A DNA stretch of 64,000 nucleotides, taken from the NCBI GenBank assembly GCA_026314275.1, contig CP111109.1, positions 2,790,001 to 2,854,000 of the forward strand. The letters run 5' to 3'. The position numbers and the translations under genes are program-made. The notes under the pieces were generated by a model. It was not told the origin of the DNA, did not search any database, and was given only the letters and a program-made list of their open reading frames with translations. Every line of letters starts with the position of its first letter. Positions within the stretch are counted from its first letter, which is position 1. Positions 44,501 through 51,962 of this stretch are shown here, one piece after another. This DNA is from JAGOEY01 sp017997515. Its GTDB lineage: Bacteria > Pseudomonadota > Gammaproteobacteria > Burkholderiales > Burkholderiaceae_C.

Positions 44501-45418
44501 ATGAACGACCCCCATTTTTATTCCATAGGCACCCCCGGCCAGCCCTGGGGCGACGCAGAGCTGGCACAGTGGCGTTCACTGCAGGTGCGCCAGCGCAGTT
44601 ACCCGGACGATGTGTTGGCAGCGGTGCATCGCCTGCGCGACCGTATGGATGTGGTGGCCTATGGCGAGGTGGTTTATGCCGACGGCAGATTCCCTCTGTT
44701 CGCCCTCCGCAGCCCCGCGTGGAACCCGGCCTTGCCCAGCGTGCTGGTCACCGGCGGCGTCCACGGCTACGAGACCAGCGGTGTGCATGGTGCCTTGCGT
44801 TTCGCGGAGCAACATGCGCCGCGTTACGCAGGCCACGTGAACCTGCTGGTGGTGCCGTGTGTCAGCCCCTGGGCGTATGAACATATTCAGCGCTGGAACT
44901 TCGACGCCATCGACCCCAACCGGTCTTTCCGCGAACCCAGCCCGTCGCAGGAGGCTGCCGCGCTGATGCGCCTGGTGGCTCCTTTGCACGGGCAGTTTGT
45001 GGCCCACATCGACCTGCACGAAACCACCAACACTGACGAGTCTGAATACCGCCCCGCAGTGGCCGCACGCGACGGCAAAGTGTTTGTGCCGGGCAGTATT
45101 CCCGACGGCTTTTACCTGGTGGACGACACGGCCAACCCGCAACCTGCATTCCAGCGGGTCATCATCGAGGCCGTGGCGCAAGTCACCCACATCGCCCCTG
45201 CGGACGAGAAGAACGAAATCATCGGTTCACCTGTCGTGGCACCCGGTGTTATCCAGTACGCCATACACGCGCTGGGCTTGTGCCCCAGTGTGAGTGGTGC
45301 GCGTTACACCACGACCACGGAGGTGTATCCCGACAGCCCCCGTGCCACACCAGCGCAGTGTGTGGCGGCACAGGTATCGGCGGTGTGTGCGGCGGTGGAT
45401 TTTGTGTGCGGGCTGTGA
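44501..45418 (+). CDS. M14 family metallocarboxypeptidase
   Basis: Zinc carboxypeptidase-like protein of 305 aa. The motifs are those of M14: HxxE in GGVHGYETSGVHG, the substrate-binding DPNRSF, and the third ligand His in AHIDLHETTNTDE. No signal peptide, so it is cytoplasmic. Its substrate is unknown; it could be a peptide or an amide-linked modification. Divergent from the DUF924 gene. Confidence 0.85.
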   Translation: MNDPHFYSIGTPGQPWGDAELAQWRSLQVRQRSYPDDVLAAVHRLRDRMDVVAYGEVVYADGRFPLFALRSPAWNPALPSVLVTGGVHGYETSGVHGALRFAEQHAPRYAGHVNLLVVPCVSPWAYEHIQRWNFDAIDPNRSFREPSPSQEAAALMRLVAPLHGQFVAHIDLHETTNTDESEYRPAVAARDGKVFVPGSIPDGFYLVDDTANPQPAFQRVIIEAVAQVTHIAPADEKNEIIGSPVVAPGVIQYAIHALGLCPSVSGARYTTTTEVYPDSPRATPAQCVAAQVSAVCAAVDFVCGL

Positions 45419-45478
45419 GGTCTGCGATATGCTGATAGCCACCCTCTAATCCCTCTTGCCCCTTTGGAGCTTCCACAT

Positions 45479-46261
45479 ATGACCATGAAAAAAGCACTCG
45501 CCCTGGCCGTTGCCGCCGTGGTGACCGGTTTGTCGTTCATCCAGGCCGCACAGGCCGGCCCGCGCCTCGACAAGATCATGGAGACCAAGGTGATCCGTGT
45601 CGGCACCCCCGGTGACTACCGCCCGTTTGCCATCAAGACCGACACCGGCTTTTCGGGCCATGACATCGACCTGATCGAAACCATGGCCAAAGAGCTGGGT
45701 GTGAAGGTGGAATATGTGCAGACCTCGTGGCCCAACCTGATGAAGGACTTGCAGTCCAACCAGTTCGACGTGGCCGTGGGTGGCATCACCCGCAATGTGA
45801 ACCGCATGCGCGTGGTGGACATGCTGCCGGGCTACGCACCGTTTGGCAAAGTGGCGCTGGTGCGCTCGGCAGACAAAGCCAAGTTCACCACCGCTGATTC
45901 GCTGAACCAGGCGGGTGTGCGTGTCATCAAGAACCCCGGCGGCACCAACGAAACCTATGTGCTGGCCAACCTGAAGGCCGCCCAGGTCGCCACGCATGAC
46001 AAGAACGCCGAGATCCCCGCACTCATCGCCGAAGGCAAGGGCGACGTGATGATCACCGAAACCTACGAAGCCCTGCACTACGCCAAAGCCGACCCGCGCC
46101 TGAGCGCCGCCTTCATCGACGCGCCGCTGACGCCCAAAAATTACCTGGGCTTCATGTTGCCCACGGACGACGCCGACTATGTGCGGGTGATGGACTTTGT
46201 GTGGGGCCTGGTGGACAGTCGCGGGGGCGTCAAACAAGCCGCAGACAAGTGGCTGAAGTAG
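45479..46261 (+). CDS. Family 3 periplasmic solute-binding protein (PheC-like)
   Basis: 260-aa exported protein with a signal peptide ending near QAAQA and an SBP_bac_3 fold (IRVGTPGDYRPFAIKTDTG, GHDIDLIETMAKELGV). The segments TSWPNLMKDLQSNQFDVAVG, PGGTNETYVLANLKAA and GDVMITETYEALHYA resemble periplasmic cyclohexadienyl dehydratase PheC. A catalytic role in phenylalanine synthesis is therefore possible besides amino acid binding. No ABC permease genes are adjacent. ATG 45485 is an alternative start. Confidence 0.82.
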   Translation: MTMKKALALAVAAVVTGLSFIQAAQAGPRLDKIMETKVIRVGTPGDYRPFAIKTDTGFSGHDIDLIETMAKELGVKVEYVQTSWPNLMKDLQSNQFDVAVGGITRNVNRMRVVDMLPGYAPFGKVALVRSADKAKFTTADSLNQAGVRVIKNPGGTNETYVLANLKAAQVATHDKNAEIPALIAEGKGDVMITETYEALHYAKADPRLSAAFIDAPLTPKNYLGFMLPTDDADYVRVMDFVWGLVDSRGGVKQAADKWLK

Positions 46262-46268
46262 TCCGCGC

Positions 46269-46721
46269 TCAGCCGGGGATCTCTGCTTCGATCAGCAGCG
46301 CCAGGAGTTGCAATGACTCCTGCCATCCGAGGTAACACATCTCGGTTGGGATTACGGCCGGAATTCCCTCCTGCACTGCCGTCACCTCTGTGCCCACCAG
46401 CACCGGCCTGAAGGTGATGGTGGTGCGCATCTCGCCGGGCAGATTGGGGTCGTCAAAACTGTCGGTGTGCACGATGCGCTCACCCGGAACCAGCTCCAGA
46501 TAGGTGCCGCCAAACGCATGCGACTGGCCGTTGCTGAAATTGGTGAACTGCATGCGGTAGCTGCCGCCCACACGTGCTTCCATGCTCAGAACCCGCCCCG
46601 CGAAACCGTGCGGTGGCAGCCACTTGGCCATGGCGTCGGGGTCGATGAAGGCGCGGTACACGCGATCAGGCGGTGCGCGGAAGACGCGGTGCAGTGTGAC
46701 GGTGCCGGTGGTGCTGGACAT
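46269..46721 (-). CDS. SRPBCC (AHSA1-like) domain protein
   Basis: 150-aa single-domain protein of the START/Bet v1-like superfamily: TVTLHRVFRAPPDRVYRAFI, MAKWLPPHGFAGRV, GGSYRMQFTNFSNGQ. It forms a hydrophobic cavity; roles range from ligand binding to Hsp90 co-chaperone-like functions. Cytoplasmic and convergent with the binding-protein gene (7 bp gap). Confidence 0.88.
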   Translation of the reverse strand: MSSTTGTVTLHRVFRAPPDRVYRAFIDPDAMAKWLPPHGFAGRVLSMEARVGGSYRMQFTNFSNGQSHAFGGTYLELVPGERIVHTDSFDDPNLPGEMRTTITFRPVLVGTEVTAVQEGIPAVIPTEMCYLGWQESLQLLALLIEAEIPG

Positions 46722-46801
46722 AGTGAGTGCTCCTGTTGAAGCGTCGCAGTGTCGGTCAAATCAGCGGCGCTGCAAACCCGGTCACATCCCAAGCCAGCTT
46801 T

Positions 46802-47119
46802 TTATGCAGCGATGGTCAACACGCGGTACGTGTCCGTGCCCTGCGCCCACGCCAGCAGCCGGTCGATGTTGGGGTGTTTGCCCGGGAAGGCCAGCGCATC
46901 CGCCGTGTGTTCGGCATACCAATCCAGCCCCAGGCTGGCGGCAGCGGGCGTGATGCTGCCGCCGTACAAGGCGGCCAGCGCGGCGTACACGACGAGTGAA
47001 CCCGTCTGGCCGGGTTTGTTCTCGATGGTGGCGATCAACTGGCCATCCGACCCCAGCAGTTGCAGGGCGGCGAGGTGGGTGGCGGCGGGGAGTTGTTTCA
47101 GGCGGGCTGCGAAGTTCAT
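46802..47119 (-). CDS. DUF2322 family protein
   Basis: 105-aa cytoplasmic protein with the DUF2322 pattern: LKQLPAATHLAALQLLGSDG, GSLVVYAALAALYGG, GLDWYAEHTADA and PGKHPNIDRLL. Function unknown. A family-1 repeat lies just upstream. Confidence 0.85.
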   Translation of the reverse strand: MNFAARLKQLPAATHLAALQLLGSDGQLIATIENKPGQTGSLVVYAALAALYGGSITPAAASLGLDWYAEHTADALAFPGKHPNIDRLLAWAQGTDTYRVLTIAA

Positions 47120-47132
47120 GGAAGTGAATTGT

Positions 47133-47195
47133 TGAATGAAATTGGCCCCTAGCGCTTGATGGATAAGCGCAGGCAGCTATCAAAAATGATGATCG
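47133..47195 (+). repeat. Family-1 dispersed repeat, copy 9
   Basis: Close to consensus: ATTGGCCCCTAGCGCTT, loop, AAGCGCAGGCAGCTATCAAA. Here the inner stem is GCGCTT/AAGCGC, a paired change relative to GCGCCC/GGGCGC elsewhere. Confidence 0.8.
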
Positions 47196-47225
47196 TAAAC
47201 GCAGAAGGGTGCGATGCTGTGCAAC

Positions 47226-47552
47226 TCAAGCCTGCCACACCCCAAACCCCGCCGAGCGCAGATCAATGCCAATCTCGATCTCCCTGTCCACCGCGTCGTC
47301 GTAGCCCATGGGGTTGAAGCCCTCGTACAGATCAGGCAGCAGGTGCAGTCCGTACTGCAACACAAACCGGTTCGCCCGGATGCCCGCCTTGTGTTTGTCA
47401 AAACGCACGTCCGGGTTCAGCCCCGTCATGCCGACGTACACGCAGGGTTTGCCGTCGATGTAGCCCGGGTTGTTTTTGCGAAAGCGGGGCTCGTACAACA
47501 CGTCTTTGCAGAGTTCGACCACGTAGACGTGGTGGTGCTTGCGGCGGGGCAT
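47226..47552 (-). CDS. GIY-YIG-like small nuclease-fold protein
   Basis: 108 aa from Met 47552 (an upstream Met at 47591 is possible but falls beside a repeat). The core HVYVVELCKDVL ... KPCVYVGMTGLNPDVRFDKHKAG resembles a GIY-YIG fold, with YVG in place of the second motif and an Arg-x-x-x-His downstream. Such proteins may be nucleases, but the motif is non-canonical. It opens the accessory zone that runs to 54.5 kb. Confidence 0.6.
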   Translation of the reverse strand: MPRRKHHHVYVVELCKDVLYEPRFRKNNPGYIDGKPCVYVGMTGLNPDVRFDKHKAGIRANRFVLQYGLHLLPDLYEGFNPMGYDDAVDREIEIGIDLRSAGFGVWQA

Positions 47553-47579
47553 GGAGTTTTGAGGAGGAAAATGTGCCAC

Positions 47580-47630
47580 CAGCGTAGACATAGTGGGCGC
47601 AAGCAGCTACTAAAAAAGTAGCAAATACTA
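47580..47630 (+). repeat. Family-1 dispersed repeat, partial copy 10
   Basis: Only the right half is clear: GGGCGCAAGCAGCTACTAAA and an AAGTAGCAAAT tail. It lies between the GIY-YIG-like gene and hepT. Confidence 0.6.
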
Positions 47631-47972
47631 TGGGAATTCGTCTAGTAGCGAGTGCACTGCAGAAAGCAATACGGGCAGAGCGTTCTGGGTGATGTTCCAT
47701 ACCGTGCCCACGTTGACAGTGGCGTAGCCGTGGATCAGCTGGTTGCGGAACGCCACGATCTGCGGCAGGTCTGGAATGCGCGCTGCCATGGATGCATCAG
47801 CCTTTGCCAGTTGACCGAGCGCTTCGCCGATGATTTCAAACTTGCGCTCTACAGCAGCCTGCGCCATTGCGTTGCCTGCATAGGCTGTTGCATCCATCCC
47901 GGCGGTGAACTGCTGAATCGCCAAAGCCGACTCACGCACGTCCCACAAAAAGGCGCGCGGGTCACGCTGCAT
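47628..47972 (-). CDS. hepT: HepT-like ribonuclease toxin (HEPN)
   Basis: 114-aa HEPN protein (start MQRDPRAFLWDVRESALAIQ) with the Rx4HxY active-site motif in FRNQLIHGYATV. HepT toxins are RNases that are neutralised by the cognate MntA, which AMPylates the motif Tyr. The start codon overlaps the end of the upstream mntA gene by 11 bp, the usual arrangement. All motif residues are present, so the toxin looks functional. Confidence 0.9.
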   Translation of the reverse strand: MQRDPRAFLWDVRESALAIQQFTAGMDATAYAGNAMAQAAVERKFEIIGEALGQLAKADASMAARIPDLPQIVAFRNQLIHGYATVNVGTVWNITQNALPVLLSAVHSLLDEFP

Positions 47973-48270
47973 ACACGGCTTCGCGGTTGCGGTTGATGCT
48001 GTCCAGCACATAAGGGTTGCGCACCGCGCCGGGCTCCACCAGATCAACGCCGCGCCCCAAGAGCGTTTCCAGTGCAGCCTTGGCACCGAAGATGGAGTCC
48101 AGGCCGGGCTGCACATCCGGTGCAAATTCCACCAGAAAATCTGCGTCGCTGTGGTCCGGGTCAAAGTCATCCGCTCGTGCCGCCGAGCCAAACACCTCCA
48201 GCCGCCGAATGCCGTAGCGCTGGCAGATGGCGGCGATGCCGGAGCGGTGTTGGGCGATGGCGGGGTGCAT
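47962..48270 (-). CDS. mntA: MntA-like nucleotidyltransferase antitoxin
   Basis: 102 aa from ATG 48270. The minimal nucleotidyltransferase motif GSAARADDFDPDHSDADFLV (GSxAR-x9-SDxD) holds the catalytic acidic residues. It is the antitoxin of the MntA/HepT module, transferring AMP to the HepT tyrosine. It overlaps hepT by 11 bp. A TTG start at 48303 would add 11 residues. Confidence 0.88.
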   Translation of the reverse strand: MHPAIAQHRSGIAAICQRYGIRRLEVFGSAARADDFDPDHSDADFLVEFAPDVQPGLDSIFGAKAALETLLGRGVDLVEPGAVRNPYVLDSINRNREAVYAA

Positions 48271-48388
48271 GGCGATGAGTTTACCGTCGGTGCGAGATTG
48301 CAAGAGAAACTGGCCATCAGCACCGATGGAGTGAGCGTTAGATGCTTCTAAAAAGATAGCAATGTATGCCTAACCAGCATTCCCCCAT

Positions 48389-48796
48389 CTACTGCTGCAC
48401 CGCATCCGCCACCGCCTGCGTGGCGGTGATCAGGTCAGCGACCAGCCGCGCGTCCACATCCAGCAAACCTTCGTATTCACCCAGGTTGCGGGTGTTGTGG
48501 CATTTGTCCAGAACCCGCCATACCTCTGGCCCCAGCCCCAAAGTGTGAGGCAGCACCTGGAACACGATGTAGCGGTTGCTGGCGCGGTAGCCCTTGCGGC
48601 GTAGTGCGGCCAGGCACAGGGCATGTGCAGCGTTGTAGGCCAGGTCAAACCGGCTTTCCAATGCCAAGCTCGTGTTGCGGGCATCTTGCAGGCGCGCAAT
48701 GCCGGTGCGCAGCAGCCCGGCAATCTCCGCTGCGTCTGGTGCCTCGGCTTTCAGTTGTTTGCCGGGGCCGCTCAGGTTATCCAGGGGATGGGACAT
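48389..48796 (-). CDS. HEPN-like partner of an HTH-nucleotidyltransferase
   Basis: 135-aa helical protein with a HEPN-type pattern (TSLALESRFDLAYNAAHALC, AALRRKGYRASN). It starts inside the last 20 bp of the upstream nucleotidyltransferase gene, so the two are translationally coupled. The classical Rx4-6H motif is not clear; KCHNTRNLGEYEG is the nearest polar patch. It is probably the effector half of a second HEPN/MNT-type toxin-antitoxin pair, with catalytic status uncertain. Confidence 0.72.
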   Translation of the reverse strand: MSHPLDNLSGPGKQLKAEAPDAAEIAGLLRTGIARLQDARNTSLALESRFDLAYNAAHALCLAALRRKGYRASNRYIVFQVLPHTLGLGPEVWRVLDKCHNTRNLGEYEGLLDVDARLVADLITATQAVADAVQQ

Positions 48797-49403
48797 GGAG
48801 CTGCTCCTGTGTGCCGATCAACCAGACCGTGGGCTGCTGCAGCACACGGGTGACAAATGCGCTGTCTTGCTGGATGCGCTTGGCGATGTCTTCTGGCGTG
48901 TACAGCGTGGGGTTGACCTTGCGACCCAGCGACACCGTGGCGGCCTCCAGCGCGCCAAACACCTCGCCATAGCCCAGCGTGCCGCTGACGATCATCACAT
49001 CCACATCACTCTGCGCCGTGTCCTGCTGCCGGGCCACCGAGCCGTAAATAAAAGCGGCATCGATCTGTGCCGCCAACGGGGCCAGCGCAGTGCGCAGCAC
49101 ATCCGCCAAGCCCATGGTCTTGAGCACCAAGCCACGCAGCTCGGCAAACACTGGCGCACTGGCGTTGGCCTGGTAGTGCTTCTGGTTGCCCTGTTTTCTC
49201 ACGGTGAGTAAACCAGCGTCCGACAAACCTGCCAACTCGCGCTGCACAGCACCGGTGCCCGATTGCGCCAGGGCAATCACTTCGTTCGCGTAGAAGCTGC
49301 GGTCTGGCGTGCTGAACAAGACGGCCAGCACGCGCTGGCGCACTTTGGGGAAGAGGGCGTCTGCGAGGGTGGATGAGACGAGTGGATTGGTTGAAATACC
49401 CAT
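48777..49403 (-). CDS. Winged-helix plus nucleotidyltransferase protein (putative autoregulating antitoxin)
   Basis: 208 aa from ATG 49403. An N-terminal winged helix-turn-helix (ALFPKVRQRVLAVLFSTPDR; GTGAVQRELAGLSDAGLLTV) is fused to a nucleotidyltransferase domain with FIYGSVARQQDTAQSDVDVM (GSxAR and SDxD). The DNA-binding part probably represses its own operon: two 13-bp palindromes 21 bp apart overlap the start codon. The partner HEPN gene overlaps its 3' end. Confidence 0.85.
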   Translation of the reverse strand: MGISTNPLVSSTLADALFPKVRQRVLAVLFSTPDRSFYANEVIALAQSGTGAVQRELAGLSDAGLLTVRKQGNQKHYQANASAPVFAELRGLVLKTMGLADVLRTALAPLAAQIDAAFIYGSVARQQDTAQSDVDVMIVSGTLGYGEVFGALEAATVSLGRKVNPTLYTPEDIAKRIQQDSAFVTRVLQQPTVWLIGTQEQLHVPSPG

Positions 49404-49431
49404 ATTGGGTTTTATGATACCCGAATTGGGT
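49398..49431. promoter_or_regulatory. Tandem operator overlapping the start of the HTH-nucleotidyltransferase gene
   Basis: ACCCATATTGGGT (49398-49410) and ACCCGAATTGGGT (49419-49431) are two near-palindromes 21 bp apart, two helical turns, so both lie on one face of the DNA. The first contains the start codon. This is strong evidence of autoregulation by the winged-helix domain. Confidence 0.7.
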
Positions 49432-49447
49432 TTATTTGAGGATTCAT

Positions 49448-49509
49448 AATGAATTGAGCCTCTAGCGCCCGTAATATATGCGCAAGAAGCTACTAAAAAA
49501 GTAGCAAAA
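49448..49509 (+). repeat. Family-1 dispersed repeat, copy 11
   Basis: Close to consensus: TTGAGCCTCTAGCGCCC, loop, TGCGCAAGAAGCTACTAAA. It abuts the stop of the GIY-YIG/DUF4357 gene. Confidence 0.8.
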
Positions 49510-50391
49510 CTAGCCTGCAAGCACCAAGTTTTGCCGCTTGGCCCCATCCAGCGTCTGCCCCTGCGCCGTCTTCCATTCCACCCAGCCATTGGCCGAACGG
49601 CCTAGCACCGCACCGGCGGCCATGCTGGGGCTGGTGAAGAGGTGGTCTCGGGTGAAGACGCAGCGGGTGCCGTGGAGGTGCAACACGCCGTCTGTCATCA
49701 GTTGCTGGCGGAAGCGTTCCAGCGATGTGCCCTGGATGGAGGCTACGTTGTCTGGCCGGGCTGTGGAGCCCTTGTGCACCACAAAGCCTTCAGATGTGTA
49801 CTCACCCACGCCGTTGGCCTCGGGGCCTTTGCAGTAGAACAATTCGGGCGGGCTGGTTGTGCCGTCGCCACCCACAGGCGCACCCGTCAGCGGCTCAAAA
49901 ATCGGCTGCCCCAGCGTGGCGAGCAGGGTGGCTGCAGTCTCAAAAATCTCGTGGCAATCCGCCTCCAGCGGGGCAGGCGTGTGGGGCCGCGCGCCGGTGT
50001 TGCCATTTTCCAAGCTGTAACGCCCGGCCTTGGCCGCCTCAGATATGGCAAACCACTCCAGAAACAGCGCATGGGTCTGCGTCAGGCTGTTGGTGAGTGA
50101 CACCACCACCAGCGCCCGGTTCCAAAAATCCTTGCCCTGGTTGTGCTGCACCAGCCGTGTGCCCACGTTGCCGGATTGGCCGATGTACACACGTGGCAAG
50201 CCCGCCTCCGACACATCACCGACCAGAAAATACACCCCCACCTGCTGCGCCTCTGGCGTCTTGAGGAAGTCGGCCAGCAGACTGCGCGGTACTTCGATAG
50301 TGCGCACGATACGCGTCGTGATTTCGGCCACGCGTATGCCGCGCGGATCGCCTGTGGGGAGGAAGATTTGTATGGTTTGGGGGCGGAGCAT
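49510..50391 (-). CDS. GIY-YIG nuclease with DUF4357 domain
   Basis: 293 aa from Met 50391 (longer frames upstream lack similarity). The N-terminal part carries a GIY-YIG nuclease domain: VGVYFLVGDV (GVYFL for GIY), RVYIGQSGNVGTRLVQHN (YIG then Arg and His), and a later Glu in FLEWFAISEA. A C-terminal DUF4357 domain ends with AAGAVLGRSANGWVEWKT. This architecture is common in genomic islands and may cleave foreign DNA, but a defence role is inference. Confidence 0.85.
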   Translation of the reverse strand: MLRPQTIQIFLPTGDPRGIRVAEITTRIVRTIEVPRSLLADFLKTPEAQQVGVYFLVGDVSEAGLPRVYIGQSGNVGTRLVQHNQGKDFWNRALVVVSLTNSLTQTHALFLEWFAISEAAKAGRYSLENGNTGARPHTPAPLEADCHEIFETAATLLATLGQPIFEPLTGAPVGGDGTTSPPELFYCKGPEANGVGEYTSEGFVVHKGSTARPDNVASIQGTSLERFRQQLMTDGVLHLHGTRCVFTRDHLFTSPSMAAGAVLGRSANGWVEWKTAQGQTLDGAKRQNLVLAG

Positions 50392-50464
50392 GGGCTGATC
50401 GGGCGGGATAGAGCGAAACGTGAAACCGCGCCCGCAAAGCCGGCGTGGCTTGCCTTGGTGAAAC

Positions 50465-50695
50465 TCAGGGCTTCGTTGCGTTGGCTTCGCTAACGGATGG
50501 CACATCCAACTGCCCACGTTGGCGCACATAGTCCTGCGGGCTCAGGTGCAGCACTTTCCCGTTCTCGGCCACCACCATGCTGGTGTTGGTGCGCCGCGCG
50601 TCTTCTGCGGCACGCAACCCGGCCCGCGCCAATGCTGCCAGTGCCGCTTGAGCCATATCGGTGTTGGGAGGTATTGCGTTAAATAAGGTGCTCAT
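50465..50695 (-). CDS. Small putative antitoxin of a zeta-toxin-like module
   Basis: 76 aa (MSTLFNAIPPNTDMAQAALA; TNTSMVVAENGKVLHLSP). Its start overlaps by ATGA the stop of a zeta-toxin-like C-terminal remnant, which suggests an original two-gene toxin-antitoxin operon. Small proteins with an NTSMVVAENGKV-like strand often accompany such kinases. Antitoxin assignment is by position only, and the toxin itself is broken. Confidence 0.55.
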   Translation of the reverse strand: MSTLFNAIPPNTDMAQAALAALARAGLRAAEDARRTNTSMVVAENGKVLHLSPQDYVRQRGQLDVPSVSEANATKP

Positions 50696-50820
50696 GGATT
50701 CGCTCCTTGCGCCAGCAGCGTGGGCTGGCGGTGTTGGTTGTCGTACAAAAACCAGGTGTTGACGGCTGGTTTGTAGATGTTCTCAAAGTAGGCCAGCCCG
50801 GCGTCAAACCGCCGCTGCCT
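50692..50820 (-). pseudogene. C-terminal remnant of a zeta-toxin-like kinase gene
   Basis: Minus-strand frame RFDAGLAYFENIYKPAVNTW then FLYDNQHRQPTLLAQG resembles the end of zeta-toxin/predicted ABC-type ATPase kinases. No start or Walker A motif remains: upstream the frame runs into the DUF924 fragment at about 50818. A deletion or recombination has joined the two pieces. Confidence 0.6.
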
Positions 50821-50935
50821 CCAGAGTGTCGCCAAACCGCGCGCGAATGGCTTCGTCCAGCGCGGCGTCTTTGACGAAGTGCTGTTTGACGGTTAGTTCT
50901 TCGAACCAGAAGTGGAGTATGTATTGGGGTTGCAT
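50804..50935 (-). pseudogene. N-terminal fragment of a DUF924 gene
   Basis: A 43-codon frame (ILHFWFEELTVKQHFVKDAA then IRARFGDTLEAAAV, stop) clearly matches residues 5-43 of the intact DUF924 protein encoded at 43897-44436, at roughly 75% DNA identity by eye. It is truncated where zeta-toxin-like sequence begins. Debris of an earlier rearrangement at the edge of the methyltransferase operon. Confidence 0.8.
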
Positions 50936-50963
50936 AGACGCTCGAACAGCTTTCCCAAGGAGA

Positions 50964-51953
50964 TCAAAAATCGACCTTCAAAAAAGACGGATAGCTCAAA
51001 TAGTGACGTCCATATTGCGCCAAAGCTAATTCGGTGCGTGGAACGCCTTGGTCAATGTTGTATGGCAACTTCCTAGCCAATTTGGTGCCCATTGTTTTCG
51101 TGTTGGCAATGGGTAGGCACTTATTCAATGCATGCCTTTCTGCCAAACTCAAAGTCGGGATCTCAATTTCGTATGGTGCGGGCCAGTCAGTGAGTAATAA
51201 GTCCTTTTGTCGAAGGTGCTGCTCCAAAGCCTTAGATTTATCTCTGTCTAAAACGATCCCCGTGATGCTAAGCATCTGGCTGCCATCGTCATAACGCGCA
51301 GTGCTAATGTGCTTGAAATCGCGCTCACTCTTGTTATCCAAGGCTTCTGAAGCAATGCGCCGTGCCATCAATTGCACTGTGCGCGCGAATTCCTCTCTTT
51401 TGCACAGAGGGGTCCTTGGGGCATCGTGGCTAAGAATTGCCCCAAAGTCTTGATCAAATTTCGTCTCAATCCGCTGTCTCACTTCGGCTCGTTGAACGTC
51501 CGTTAAATATCCGTTCGTCTCATTTAGTACTCTGTTTGGCTCGGCGCGAACAGTCAATCTGATCAATGATCCATGCGGGGCTTTTGTCAGCAACGTTCTG
51601 AATGCACGAAAACTCTCAGTACTCAAATCAGTGAAGTCCAGCCAAAAAAAATCTTGGTAACCAGGTTCATACTTGTGCGTCAAATAGTCTTCGATCGTGA
51701 AATTCTGAAGTCGTAGCTTCGAGGAGAATTTATGAAACTGTTGCCTCTTGAATGTTTGCGCATTTCCTTCAATTGAGACTAGCTGCATCCTTGGAAAAAA
51801 GTAATGTGCAAGTTTCATGTCTTCAAGAAAAGGGCCGCTCAAGGAGTAATACCCGGCTTTGCGCTCATTCAGTAGAGCTTTCTTGATTTGAGAAATCCAC
51901 TCTAAACGGTCAACAGCCTTGTTTGTTCGTAGATGATAGGCAGGATGTTTCAT
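50964..51953 (-). CDS. Unknown protein of the methyltransferase/GHKL operon (Rossmann-like)
   Basis: 329 aa. No family recognised with certainty. The pattern GYYSLSGPFLEDMKLAHYF, LVSIEGNAQTFKRQ (acidic residue after a beta strand) and FFWLDFTDLSTESFRAF is like a degenerate SAM-dependent methyltransferase or other Rossmann fold. Third gene of the operon, 9 bp after the GHKL ATPase. Base composition is much richer in AT than the host, so it was acquired. In comparable systems the third gene would be the effector or restriction component; no nuclease motif is obvious here. Confidence 0.55.
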   Translation of the reverse strand: MKHPAYHLRTNKAVDRLEWISQIKKALLNERKAGYYSLSGPFLEDMKLAHYFFPRMQLVSIEGNAQTFKRQQFHKFSSKLRLQNFTIEDYLTHKYEPGYQDFFWLDFTDLSTESFRAFRTLLTKAPHGSLIRLTVRAEPNRVLNETNGYLTDVQRAEVRQRIETKFDQDFGAILSHDAPRTPLCKREEFARTVQLMARRIASEALDNKSERDFKHISTARYDDGSQMLSITGIVLDRDKSKALEQHLRQKDLLLTDWPAPYEIEIPTLSLAERHALNKCLPIANTKTMGTKLARKLPYNIDQGVPRTELALAQYGRHYLSYPSFLKVDF

Positions 51954-51962
51954 GCCTGCCTT

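Noticed and set aside
48330..48368. Possible family-1 fragment between the HEPN-like gene and mntA
   Set aside because: Only a short AAAAAGATAGC-like match, consistent with chance.
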